Source: Basidiobolus ranarum (lineage: Eukaryota; Basidiobolomycota; Basidiobolomycetes; Basidiobolales). From it: 21,657 bases of DNA. The position numbers and the translations under genes were made by a program. The DNA lies in the NCBI GenBank assembly GCA_040143965.1, contig JASJQH010000199.1:1-21657 (forward strand), in the 5' to 3' direction. The notes beneath the pieces were generated by a model, which ran no database searches, was not told the origin of the DNA, and worked only from the letters and a program-made list of their open reading frames with translations. This document shows positions 1 to 10,600 of this stretch, one piece after another; positions within the stretch are counted from its first letter, which is position 1, and each line of letters begins with the position of its first letter.

Positions 1-180
1 CACCATAAGGCTTCTTAGGAGCTGGCTTAGGCTCGGGCTTTGGTCCTCCAGATCCACCATAAGGTTTCTTAGGTACGGTTTTTGGTCCTCCAGATTCACC
101 ATAGGGCTTCTTAGGAGCTGGCTTAGGCACAGGCTTTGGTCCTTCAGATCCACCATAAGGCTTCTTATGATTCGAGTTGG
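1..180 (-). repeat. 54/42-bp tandem repeat encoding KPYGGSGGPKP-type units
   Basis: The word CACCAT begins units at 1, 55, 97 and 151, giving unit lengths of 54, 42 and 54 bp (18, 14 and 18 codons). On the coding strand each unit reads PKKPYGGSGGPK with or without a four-residue Pro/Lys spacer (PEPKPAPK or PVPKPAPK). The array continues off the left edge of the window, so its copy number is unknown. Confidence 0.8.
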
Positions 181-1129
181 ACCCTTCGTGCTCTCCGTAA
201 GGCTTCTCATGCTTTAACTTTGATTCATCATGTCCCTTATGCGGTTTCTTGTGATCTGGATTTGATCCTTCATGTCCTCCATAAGGTTTCCCATGCTTCG
301 GTTTATCGTGTTCTCCATGAGGCTTCTCGTGCTTTGGGTTTGATTCATCATGTCCTTCGTGTTGCTTCTTATGATCTGGCTTGGATACTTCATGTCCTCC
401 ATAAGGTTTCCCATGCTTCGAGTTTTCGTGTTCTCCGTGAGGCTTCTCATGCTTTGACTTTAACCCGTCATGTTCTCCGTGAGGTTTATCGTGCTTTGAC
501 TTTGAGTCATTATGTTCTCCGTAGTGTTTACCGGGTTTTGCACCTTTGCTGTGATCTTTTTTAGACTTGTCACCACCATATTTCGATTTGTTTGATTTGC
601 CATCCTTTCCTTTATCTAGTTTGTTTGGAAGCTCTTTAGATCCTTCGTAAGGTTTTACAAGAGGTGTTTTTGACTTGTCAGATCCCTTGTAAGAGATGCC
701 AGGAATCTTCTTTGGAATGTATTTTTTAGAGGGCTTATCTGATATCTTCTTTGGCATACCATTCAGTCCTCCTGACCCTTTGTAAGGTTCCCCAGAATAT
801 TGTTTAGGGTCTGTTACTTTCTTTGATCCATATGATTCCTTATAAGGTTTGTCTGAATCCTTTTTCGGTTCTACCACTTTCTTGGGTCCTGGTCTGTTGC
901 CAGGTTTTCCTAATCCTCTTAGTGGGTTTTTAGAACTTTGGTATGGCTTTACGAGTGTTTTTAATGGTTGGATTAGTTTAGGTGGACCTCCCTTGCCTGT
1001 ATTCTCGTCTTTAGATGGCGTGTAGCTATCCTCATCGTCACCAAATAGAAAGTTATATATGCCAGCATTAGCTTGTGCTATTAGGGCTAAGCCCACCAAG
1101 CTTCCGGCGACGTATTTCCTGGCAACCAT
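1..1129 (-). CDS. Secreted Lys/His/Gly/Pro-rich tandem-repeat protein (3' end outside window)
   Basis: I do not recognise a named family. An open frame of 376 codons starts at the ATG at 1129-1127 and runs off the left edge without a stop. Residues 1-22 look like a signal peptide: positive MVARK, a hydrophobic stretch (VAGSLVGLALIAQ), and a likely cut after ANA22 before GIYNF. An acidic patch (FGDDED) follows, then about 170 residues rich in Lys, Pro, Gly and Ser with scattered KPYxGS/KPYKGS units. From about residue 197 the protein is made of His-rich repeats (KHEKPHGEHD, KHGKPYGGHE), and from about 327 of KKPYGGSGGPKP-type repeats. There is no transmembrane segment after the signal and no Cys in the part seen, so an extended, strongly charged extracellular or cell-wall protein is likely. 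The His density could bind metal ions, but that is inference. The start is the only Met that gives a signal peptide. Certain: repeats and frame. Uncertain: function. Confidence 0.8.
   Translation of the reverse strand, partial: MVARKYVAGSLVGLALIAQANAGIYNFLFGDDEDSYTPSKDENTGKGGPPKLIQPLKTLVKPYQSSKNPLRGLGKPGNRPGPKKVVEPKKDSDKPYKESYGSKKVTDPKQYSGEPYKGSGGLNGMPKKISDKPSKKYIPKKIPGISYKGSDKSKTPLVKPYEGSKELPNKLDKGKDGKSNKSKYGGDKSKKDHSKGAKPGKHYGEHNDSKSKHDKPHGEHDGLKSKHEKPHGEHENSKHGKPYGGHEVSKPDHKKQHEGHDESNPKHEKPHGEHDKPKHGKPYGGHEGSNPDHKKPHKGHDESKLKHEKPYGEHEGSNSNHKKPYGGSEGPKPVPKPAPKKPYGESGGPKTVPKKPYGGSGGPKPEPKPAPKKPYG
181..540 (-). repeat. 120-bp (40-codon) higher-order tandem repeat inside the secreted protein gene
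   Basis: Three consecutive 120-bp blocks (181-300, 301-420, 421-540) align with each other; the third is the most diverged. The 36 bases at 265-300 and 385-420 are nearly identical at exactly 120 bp spacing. Each block encodes 40 residues made of three related units of about 13 residues: a KHGKPYGGHE unit, a PDHKKxHxGHDES unit and a KHEKPxGEHxx unit. The period is a multiple of three, so unit gain or loss keeps the frame. Confidence 0.85.
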
Positions 1130-2194
1130 ATTAGAGTCAATAGAAGGAAGGAAGGTACATACTTAGAAGACAAGTGTCGATTATTAAATACTTCATCCGA
1201 ATGTATATTCGAACAGTAGTATGACACTTTGCCTGTTTCAAGTATCAATTCTAAATCGTAGAGACGATTAGAGTTTCCCATCAGTTTTCGACCATTAAAG
1301 AATCAACGATTTCTTTGGATTGTTTCGATGTTTATTCTAATGGTTTATAAGGATGTTACAAACGGCATACACCATATATTCCTTACATGAAGCAGTTTCA
1401 ACTGAAGATATACTGTTAATGGTTAGCCTAATATTCCTAGTTTCAAATTCCAAGTTTCGCTGATTATTGCTTTAACGAATGGTTTCTTAGGGTTAGTTCT
1501 ATTTATGAAGTATGTATGTATTTGGATCGACATCTTTAACCTAATTCAATGACTAACAGTGATTTGGTAGATAGCATGAATGCTGGATATCAGCAGTGTA
1601 GTTTGACCATATATATCTATATTTTTTGGATGAGCTTTCTTTTGCGATAGGAATTGTGGCTGAATTCATATACGTGGTGTCATGTTTCATGTGAAAGCAC
1701 AACATAATAGAAGGATTCCATGTAAGATTTGAATCTTCTTTTAGTCAATAGAGTGGTTGCTAAAAAACTCTAAATTGTTAGCAGAAATACACCTTACTAA
1801 TGAACTGGGATCTACCCATAGTTTACCAATAGAAAATGGACGGAGCGGTGAAATCCGGTATTTTTAATATATACTATTGAGTTAATTGGCTTTGCTTTCA
1901 AAATATCATTGTTAAATTTCCCAATTTGCACAACTAATTTTTGTCTAGGTCTTCGAACAAATAAATATACCCTTTTTTGTACGTCATCTTGCTCTACAAC
2001 TCATTTAGCCACACTATTAAGTAATTACCAGTTAAATATTGTATTCTATCGGATAGCCTTCTAATCTAGATGATCGCATAGTCGGTAGCTGGTCCGGAGG
2101 TAACTGGTCCGGATATTCATGCATTTATATACTATATCTTCCATGAAATTCCTCAACTCGCCCCTCTTATCCTCTATCAATACAATTCACAGAG
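1130..2194. other. Divergent intergenic region (promoters of the secreted protein and acyl-CoA synthetase)
   Basis: This 1065-bp stretch separates two genes transcribed away from each other and has no convincing coding frame. It is AT-rich, with a short GGAA microsatellite at about 1144-1156 just upstream of the secreted-protein start and an AT run at about 1607-1626. The only regulatory elements I can support are near the right end and are listed separately. Confidence 0.6.
2089..2133 (+). promoter_or_regulatory. Acyl-CoA synthetase promoter: CTGGTCCGGA direct repeat (CGG-N11-CCG) and TATA box
   Basis: The 10-mer CTGGTCCGGA occurs twice, at 2089-2098 and 2104-2113. The pair creates an inverted CGG (2095-2097) and CCG (2109-2111) separated by 11 bases, the geometry bound by Gal4-type Zn2Cys6 dimers. 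A TATA element (TTTATATACT, 2124-2133) lies about 65 bp before the ATG, followed by a pyrimidine-rich stretch at 2158-2178 suitable for transcription start. The TATA placement is convincing; factor identity is inference. Confidence 0.5.
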
Positions 2195-4231
2195 ATGTCT
2201 CAAAAGCAATTCTCAGTTGAGGTTGGACCAGAGAAACCTGATAACGCTACTCGTACTCGTCGCAACGTTCTCTCTCCCGATGAGTTCACTACCAGCCCAC
2301 ATCCAGACATTAAAACCTTAGCTGACCTACTTCCTTATCTCGTAAAAAACAAGGCTGACCGTAATGCTCTCGGATATCGAAGTGTTGAGGAGATTATCGA
2401 AGAGGAAAAGGAGATCACAAAGATCGTGGCAGGAAAAGAGACAAAGGAAAAGAAGACCTGGAAATATTTCAAGCTTGGATCGTATCAATGGTACACTTAC
2501 AATGATGTCGCTAGCATCTCCAAAGAGATTGGTTGCGGTCTCCTAAAGCTTGGTCTGAACTCCGGTGACAGAGTTACCATTTTCGCAAGGACTTCTCCTG
2601 AATGGATTATGATGTCTCAAGCCTGCTTCTCTCAAAATTTAACCATCGTGACTGCTTACGAGACTCTAGGAGCTGATGGACTCAAGCATGCGTTAAATGA
2701 AGGTGAAATTTCGGTTATCTTCACCACCGCTGAACTTCTTAAAGTCATAAGCGATATTGCTGCCGATGTACCTACTCTAAAGCATGTAATATATATGGAT
2801 GAGGCCAAGAACCCCATGGTCGACTCTCTGAAAACTAACTCCAACTTGGGAGTACATACATACGAGGAGATCAGAAAGTTAGGCGTTGAGAATCCTACTG
2901 AGTCTAATTTACCTGAACCTGAGGATCTTGCTTGTATTATGTACACCTCTGGTAGCACGGGTAATCCTAAAGGTGTGATGCTTAGTCATGCCAATATTGT
3001 TGCTGCTCTCGCTGGAGTTGATAAATTTATCAGAGCATTTGTGGATCCTGACAGTGATGTTCTTATTACCTATCTTCCCTTAGCTCATATCCTCGAATTT
3101 CTTGTCGAAAATTATGCCATGTTCCTTGGCCTACCGATGGGCTACGGTAATCCTCGTACATTGACAGATACTTCCGTACGTAAATGCAAGGGTGATCTTA
3201 GGGAATTAAGACCAACAGTAATGTGCGGTGTCCCAGCTGTTTGGGAATCCATTCGTAAGGGAGTTATATCACAGGTTGAAGGATCCGGAAAAATTACCCA
3301 AGTTTTATTTGATCTTGCTCTTCGTAACAAATCATTTTTAAATTCCTATGGGATTCCTACCAGTATACTTGATACCATTGTATTCAACAAAATCAAAGAA
3401 GCTACTGGAGGCCGTCTTCGGTTTGCTTTATCCGGGGGTGCCCCGATCGCCCCTGCTACATCGGAATTCCTAACTACCTGTATCTGCCCCATTATTCAGG
3501 GTTATGGTATGACAGAAGCCACAGCGATGGCCACTTTTATGAATCCAGAAATAACCACTAGTAAATCGAATGGACCACCTGTTCCTTGCTGTGAAATCAA
3601 ATTGGTAGATGTGGATGAGACTGACTATCGATCTACCAACGATCCTCCACAGGGTGAGGTTTGGGTTCGTGGACCTGCTATCATGAAGGGTTACTTTAAG
3701 AATGAAGAACTCACCAAGGAGGTTCTTACCGAAGATGGTTGGTTAATGACCGGTGATATCGGACAATGGCTTCCTGATGGGACTTTAGGGATCATCGACC
3801 GTAAAAAGAATCTGGTGAAACTATCAAATGGTGAATATATCGCTCTTGAGAAATTGGAATCGTTTTATAAAACCTCTTCCTACGCAGATAACATTTGTTT
3901 GTACGCCGATTCCTTCAAAAGTAGACCTGTTGGTATCCTAGTTTGCTCGAAGAGTAAATTGGAAGAGATAGCAAAGCAACAGGGTATCTCAGATATCGAA
4001 TCATTAAGCCGTAAAGAACTATCGGAGAATGATCAGATTAGAAAGGTAATTCTACAAGATATGAATAGAATAGCCAAGAAGAACAAATTTGTATCTGCTG
4101 AAATGTTACATGACGTTTTTATCACTGATGAAGATTGGACTAGTGAGAATAATTTACTCACTGCCGCACAAAAATTGAAGCGTAGAGAGATTGTAAATCG
4201 TTACAAAGAGAAGATCGAAGCCTTGTATTAA
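2195..4231 (+). CDS. FAA1: Long-chain fatty acyl-CoA synthetase (FAA1/FAA4-like)
   Basis: ATP-dependent ligase that activates free long-chain fatty acids to acyl-CoA through an acyl-adenylate, feeding phospholipid and triacylglycerol synthesis, beta-oxidation and protein acylation. The 678-residue product matches the usual length of fungal Faa1/Faa4. The AMP-binding P-loop is intact (YTSGSTGNPKG, 250-260), as are YLPLAHILE (293-301), the adenine-site motif QGYGMTE (435-441), and the fatty-acyl-CoA synthetase signature from DGWLMTGDIG at 514 through DRKKNLVKLSNGEYI to about 554. There is no signal peptide, no transmembrane helix and no C-terminal SKL-type peroxisomal signal (it ends EALY), so it is probably cytosolic or peripheral on ER and lipid droplets. 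The start fits the N-terminus I expect of fungal homologues and lies 65 bp after a TATA box. The gene has no intron, unlike the other complete genes here. It converges on VPS13. The symbol denotes the subfamily; FAA1 versus FAA4 cannot be separated. Confidence 0.95.
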   Translation: MSQKQFSVEVGPEKPDNATRTRRNVLSPDEFTTSPHPDIKTLADLLPYLVKNKADRNALGYRSVEEIIEEEKEITKIVAGKETKEKKTWKYFKLGSYQWYTYNDVASISKEIGCGLLKLGLNSGDRVTIFARTSPEWIMMSQACFSQNLTIVTAYETLGADGLKHALNEGEISVIFTTAELLKVISDIAADVPTLKHVIYMDEAKNPMVDSLKTNSNLGVHTYEEIRKLGVENPTESNLPEPEDLACIMYTSGSTGNPKGVMLSHANIVAALAGVDKFIRAFVDPDSDVLITYLPLAHILEFLVENYAMFLGLPMGYGNPRTLTDTSVRKCKGDLRELRPTVMCGVPAVWESIRKGVISQVEGSGKITQVLFDLALRNKSFLNSYGIPTSILDTIVFNKIKEATGGRLRFALSGGAPIAPATSEFLTTCICPIIQGYGMTEATAMATFMNPEITTSKSNGPPVPCCEIKLVDVDETDYRSTNDPPQGEVWVRGPAIMKGYFKNEELTKEVLTEDGWLMTGDIGQWLPDGTLGIIDRKKNLVKLSNGEYIALEKLESFYKTSSYADNICLYADSFKSRPVGILVCSKSKLEEIAKQQGISDIESLSRKELSENDQIRKVILQDMNRIAKKNKFVSAEMLHDVFITDEDWTSENNLLTAAQKLKRREIVNRYKEKIEALY

Positions 4232-4620
4232 TTCTCAGTTTATGTATTAATTAATCACTGAATAATTTCAACATTGTCATGTATAAAACCCAAACTTTTC
4301 ATATGTGAGTACAAACATGTTTCAAGTGGTATATATGACGTCTTTTACCCGTCTTTTACCGACATATGAGAAATCTCACCTTAACTGAAACCAACACCGA
4401 ATGAGTTTTATATGGGTTTTATAATGAATGGAATATAGTTCATTTTCCATCTCCACGGATTTTAAGAATATAAGTAATGAATCTGAGATAAATTCTCGAT
4501 GATTACTTAGTTCCATTATTTCCTATTTTATTATTATGATCTTAATGAGCGTAAGTGAAGAGTATCCAAGATAACTTAATGATAATAATGTTCAAATGAA
4601 TCCAAGGAAGCTTCATTTCT
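4232..4620. other. Convergent 3' intergenic spacer
   Basis: A 389-bp spacer between the stop codons of the acyl-CoA synthetase (+) and VPS13 (-). It has no coding frame and is AT-rich. A small direct repeat of GTCTTTTACC lies at about 4340-4360. Both transcripts must end here; the only clear polyadenylation signal is on the minus strand and is listed separately. Confidence 0.6.
4527..4532 (-). terminator. Putative polyadenylation signal of VPS13
   Basis: The minus strand reads AATAAA here, about 90 nt past the VPS13 stop codon, inside an A/T-rich stretch. The position fits a eukaryotic 3'-end signal, but there is no transcript evidence. Confidence 0.45.
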
Positions 4621-7600
4621 TCATTCCAATGGTCTTCTCTCTGAATCGAAATACTTTATGGCTGTCTCAAGACGTTGATAAAACCATTCTCTAGAGGGTT
4701 TATCTGGGATAGGTATGAATGGTCCTGGAATACCTTGTCCTTGATCTAATACCAAAGTAATCCCAGTATTCTCGATGATAGGTGTATGAAGTTCTTCAAA
4801 TGGTACTACCCATTCAGTAGCCATACGTCGATTTCCTCGAATACGAATTACCATCACTTTAGTATAACTTAATAATGCGACAGTTTCCTCTCCTCGTAAT
4901 ACTAGATGTCCAGCATAGGTTTCATTAGCGAAAGCGCCATCATTGGCTTCTTTCAACCAGTATTGTCCTCTGGCACAGTGTGTACTAAAATTTCGAAGTA
5001 TTCCATCGATATCGATATACCTGGGTAAACGAATCCGGTCTAATGTAGCATTATCCCCCAACATTGTGGTGGTATTACGAATTCCCTCGGTCACATTAGA
5101 AGCTGCATCGAATATACCCACCACAGGTTTAGTTACCACTCCAACCAACCCCTTACCGAATCCCTTGATGAAGCCACCGAAGCCTTCTTTTTCAGCTCCA
5201 GCCATAGGTTGAGTCTTGAAATGAAGATTTAGTATTAGAATAAAATAAATGGTATATACATAATATACTCACCACCACTCCAGAAATACCACTAACAAAT
5301 CCTGAGGCTAACGAGTTTGCTCCTTGAGTGACACCATGAAGTGCATGTCGGGGCTTATTTCGAGTACGTGAGATTCGACGTCTTTCTTGGAATGCTTTAT
5401 CCAAGGTAGCTGCACTTAAACCTTTTCCTAAACTACCCGTAAATTTGGAGAAACTATCCGAGAATCCGTAGACAGTTTTGGATAGGAAACTAGCGGTTCC
5501 TTTGGCCAATCCAATCCCTAAATCTTGTGGACGATCACTCAGAACTAATCCTTGATATGGTTCATAGAAAAAGTCTACCACTCCAGAGCTTACAGTGTTG
5601 AACAGTCCCACCGGATTACCAAGGAAATCCGCTGATCCAATGACATTATGGAATTGGTAGAATATCTCTTGCCAGTAATGTGTGTACAACCTGTCGATCA
5701 AATCTGGATAAGAGACCATCAAGCCTTCCATAACCAGCGAGTTGAGTTTGATCGGTGCATCATTGATATCTCCGATCGTCATGGTAAGAACGTTCTTCAC
5801 ATATTGTAATGGACTGTATGGTTGAAGAATTCCTTCTTGTGGAGTAGTGTGTTCACTTAACGAGAAAGAGATGTTGATTTTAACTGGTTGGATATGTATC
5901 ACTTCAAAGAATAGTTGGGATCCTTCTTCTGGAAGTTTCGGCTCTGGAATATCTAAACTGGTGTCTCCTATGGAGGATTCATCTTCGTAGTTCCAACCTT
6001 GTACATCGAACTTACAGAAATCCAATAAATTCGTGAGGAAATCTTCATCGGTTTCGAGCGATACTTCCTGTAGTAAAAAGGTACAATATTTGAAGTAGTC
6101 CACTCCGTGCGATTTGTCCTTGGATTTAATAATTGCTGCTTCGAAAACTGGTAACACATCGGTATTCTTGGTGCTCTTTGAGACGAATGTGGGATAGAGG
6201 ATTGTGGGGGTAAGTGCTTCATATAATTGATTATCGATCTGCATCCATTTTATGACTAAGCTGACTGAGGTTTGCACTGTCGATTCGGTGTAATTAAGTT
6301 GAACACTTCGTAACGATGCGTAAACAAGCTCTCGTATATTTCGATTGATTAGAGAAATACCAATTCCCTCGAGTCTAAAGTGAAGTGTGAATGTAACAAT
6401 CGAATCCACCTCCACTATCTCAAAACCACTTTCTCTTGCGGTATCTCGTCTGGAAACTGATTGTTCAAAGCTATCTCTGGTAGCAGTATCTCGTCTGGAA
6501 ATCGATTGCTCAAAGCTATCTCGAGTATCTCGTCTGGAGAGTGCCTGTTGCTTGGGACGATAGACGTTGTTCGCTTGTCCGTATTTGGTAAGGCTGAGTT
6601 CAATAATCGGCCCATCTGCAAACACGTCAATTGCCATACAAGCTGATCCTTGCGGAGTGGGATATCTCCAGGGTTCTTGGGGTCCAATCTCTTGCAAACT
6701 GGCTTTGTACTCTTTACCTTGAATATTCAAAATCAAGGATTTCGCTGGTAACGAGGGATAGTCCCAGGCATACTGCATGGATTCACCAGAGGCTAAAGAG
6801 TAGCCTTCGACCGGTATTGCAGGCATACCGTCAGTGAATCGATCCCGGATGCTGGGGTTACGTTGGTATAATAGAACACTGGTACCTGATTTGTTGGTAA
6901 TTCTATAAGGCCATTTGCCTTTCTCTTTGCTAATGATTACAAAGATAGAGGCTCCTTGTAGCATGACATCGATTCTTATTAGCTCTACTCGGGTAGTAGG
7001 GCCATGGTTACGATATACTTTGACAAATACCTTGCCAATATCTTCGATATTAAATGGTGCTGACCATTTGTTATTAAGACCAGGGAATCGAATGGTAAGT
7101 TGCTTCTCTAAACTTTCGTTGACAAAAGGAAGTGGGGCCCGTTGATTGGGATCCAGTTTTTGAATATCTGTTGAAGCCAATTCTCGAATATTAACGCTCT
7201 CTTCCATGTTATTCTTGAGAATGAATCTGGGTGTGAGAGTGACCACTCTTGACAACAGATATTTTCCACTCCCTTGTTTGACAGACATGCCGAGATGAAT
7301 TTCTCTTGGCTCGGATGAGAATGGAAGGGTGATGGGTGTTTCACTACCCACTACTTCAAAGCTCAATGGTTTACTCCATTCCGAATCTCCAATTTTGATG
7401 GATACCCGACCTCGCGAATCCGATCCGGCGTAAGAGAACATAAATGGTAGTGCTTTGGTATCGCTATTCTCCGATTCCAATTGTAGCCCAGAAATCTTAC
7501 TCATCTGTGAGCCTCTGCTTCTTATAAAGATGTCTCTGCCGGTTTTGTTGATTAGCACGTATGGACTATAGATCGAGAAGCGGTATGAGCCACCAGACTC

Positions 7601-10600
7601 GGGTATTTCAAGACGCTTGATTCTAAGGTCAAGTTTCTGCTTTTGAGCATTTTGCATAACAAGTACATCCTCCAATGGCATCTCATGTGTATTCGATGAT
7701 CCAATAATGCTATACTCCCCGAAATCATATCCAGCATCTTTCACTTGAATACTCAAAAGCAAAAGTTGGTCGAGTTGAGATGTGTGAACTTGGGTGACTT
7801 TCCCTTGTTGCAAAGATCCAGTCCAACTTTGTTTGTTATCTTTGTCGACAAGTCGGTAGCGAAGATCATATGGCAAGAGATTCTCTATTTCAAAGGGGGA
7901 ACTCAGGCGGATCGCCATACAAGGGTAGATGGAGTTCAACGGGTCGTTCTTGTCATAACGAGCATTGACTTGGTATCTGAAGGGTACGGTGGATTTATCG
8001 TAAGATTGACAAATTGCTGTATGCGAATAGTTATCCACCAAAAATTCTCTCCAATACAGATGCTTAGTGCTCCAAGAATAATCATACGCAAGTGGTCTGA
8101 TCTTGATGGCGTTGCTATATCCCGTCTTTATGTTGACGGGATAGTCTTCGGCGGGAGGAACGATGGCGGGTGCTGAAATGGCATCTCCTTGATAGTTGAC
8201 TATGATTAGTTCCATGGGAATGGGTGTACGGTTTTCTATAACAAGAGGTGAGCGGAAAGTGACAATCTTGGTGTTCCCTTGTAGCTTGACGTCACATACG
8301 AGTCTATGTGAGACGTATTCCAGCTTTGGACGAAGGACATACATATGCGAGCTTTCAATATCGACTGGGATGTTCTTAATACTTTCCCAAGGGACATTTT
8401 CGAATTGTAGATTCAACCGATTCCTAGTAACCGTAGTTGTTTCTCTTGCCTTTCGCCAATCATCAAATCGCCATGGGACATCATCGCCATTGGCAATCTT
8501 TTGTAAGGCAGCTTGTGTGTTGTCGTCTTCTTCCGTTTCACACCAAATAAACAGATCCAATCCCGTTCGATTCTTGATGATATAGGGTACCGTCGTGCCT
8601 CGGTCATTTGGGAACGTATGAGCTGATTGATCACTAATGCGAGATGCAACACCCAGAGCGACCTCGAGGAAAGCGTGGGAAAGATTGACGTCAAGATGTT
8701 TCTTGGATTCGATGGAAGTCATCTTGTTCGAATCAGTCACTTGAACTTCAAACTCCCATGGCTCGATCAATGGTTCCCAGTGAGAATTCTTGATATTCAG
8801 AAAGTTGGTTTGAAGTGCAACTTGCGCTTTCAATTGGAGCTTTGATGACCAGTTCGTGGCATTCACTACACATTTCATCAGTTGGAAATCCACAAAGGGT
8901 AAATCATTCATATCGTTGACTAGGATGATTCCAAGATTCTTAAAGGTAAGATGAAGGTCTTCTTTCATGTTTATCTTCGGTTTGGTATCGCTATTGATGG
9001 AATTCAGTGTGACCGCATCATAATCCAAGTCCTCGATATCAGGCAAATCTAGGTCCATAGTGGATTGACTCGCAACAGATGCGGCAATCGAGGGTGGCCT
9101 ACCATTCGAAGAGGCGCTGGAGTTTTGATTGGTGTGATTCAACAGTTTCATTGCTTTATCAACGATGTCCATGAAAAGCAATGAATCTCTATAAGAGATG
9201 CGAGTAACGAGAGGGAAAACATCGACTTTAATATTTGTCAAGTGGGTGGTGGCGGAGGTGTCTCGATCGTCCATCGATATAATGAGGTCAAAGTTATCGA
9301 TGACACGTAAGGTACTCTCTTCCCTACGATCCATGCGACACAAAAAGACCTCAACATGATTGACCGACAACTCCATGATTGCTCTCTGTCGCAGCGTGAG
9401 TTGCTGACCGGAGAATATCACCGCCTCGGAGGTCACATCTTTAGAATCAGCAAGCAAGATAATCTCGGCGTTAACAACACTGATGTTGTAGGTAAACATA
9501 TCTTGGTTATACTGGAAGGCAGCCGATTGGTCGTCCTTCGATACGGGTCCTTGAGGGGCTGGTTGTTCCAGACGATCAGAAAATGGGCTTAAGAAAAAGT
9601 CTCTGATTGCAAAGAGTTGATCTAAAACCAGAATCATCTTTGGACTGTCAACAGTGATATTCGCATCGGCTTTAAGGTCCGAGGTCTGTCGGTAGATCAG
9701 GACAAACTGAGGCCCACCCTGGGTGACTGCCGGAAGGATTTCCTTGAACTGGTTATCTGGATCTGGTCGAGAGTCAGTAACAACAAATGAATGAATTCGG
9801 ACGTGCGTCTCGGTTGATTGATCTGATGAGAGTTTGACATCAAGACTCATATCATTCAGTGAAAATTGACATAAACTGGTGGTGGATTGAGTCTCATCAC
9901 CGGCGAATATGTCCAAGAAGACCGTTTGCATGGTAAAGTTTCCTTCGAAATAAGTCCATACCTCCTCTGACTTGCCAATGGCATCCGCTTTTGCTTGGCT
10001 TTCTTCATCTGAGATGGCTTTCTGTTGTTCACTACTATTGACGGAATCGTCCCCTCCAAATATTAGGGTAATGGCATCTAGAACTTCAAAAATAAGGTTA
10101 TACTGCTTTTCGGTTAGATTTATCTTGATGTTGGATATGGCGCCGCTAGACTAACAAAAGAAAACATCAATGGCTGTTTATATTAGCAGCAATCAAATGA
10201 TAAAAGTTACTTTAGTATCGGGGCGCTTGGATCCCACAATGTGCTCTCCGTAGGTAACGTTGAGATTGATGTCAACATCATCAATGATCTGAAGAGATTG
10301 CGTGGTTTCGGACTCTGGTATAAATGATGTTGAGACCAAACGAATGTTCTTGATTTCCAACTGGATGATGTTCAAGAACATCTTTTCTGCCTCGGAGTTA
10401 GGCGAGAAAGTATTGGTCGCAGAGATCTCACCAAGGTTAGCAGTCAATGTGCATCTCGAGTCGTGTTTGGTTGGATAGACAATGATCGGAGACCGAATAG
10501 CAATGTCAAAATGCATTTTAGGAACTTGTTCTTGAAGCTGAGCGGCAGATTCAGCGGCAGCAAGTCTAGCCGACTCGAAAAGACCATGCATCTCTGCGAA

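Noticed and set aside
214-450. 78-codon minus-strand ORF in the repeat array
   Set aside because: It is another frame of the same tandem repeats and lies within the real minus-strand coding region.
136-564. 142-codon plus-strand ORF across the repeat region
   Set aside because: It is antisense to the secreted repeat protein. The same repeat codons keep this frame open; the minus frame has a signal peptide and a longer open frame.
1087-1281. 64-codon minus-strand ORF overlapping the secreted-protein start
   Set aside because: It is out of frame with the real gene and has no domain; the ATG at 1129 with a signal peptide is the better start.
5192-5272. Extension of the VPS13 long exon past GVV into a frame ending near 5192
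   Set aside because: GTGAGT at 5272 and an AG at 5215 splice out 58 nt and restore the conserved [15 protein letters not shown]; the read-through residues match nothing in VPS13.
7745-8585. Two plus-strand ORFs (143 and 129 codons) opposite VPS13
   Set aside because: They are antisense to the conserved VAB domain, have no motif, and are expected by chance opposite a long coding exon.
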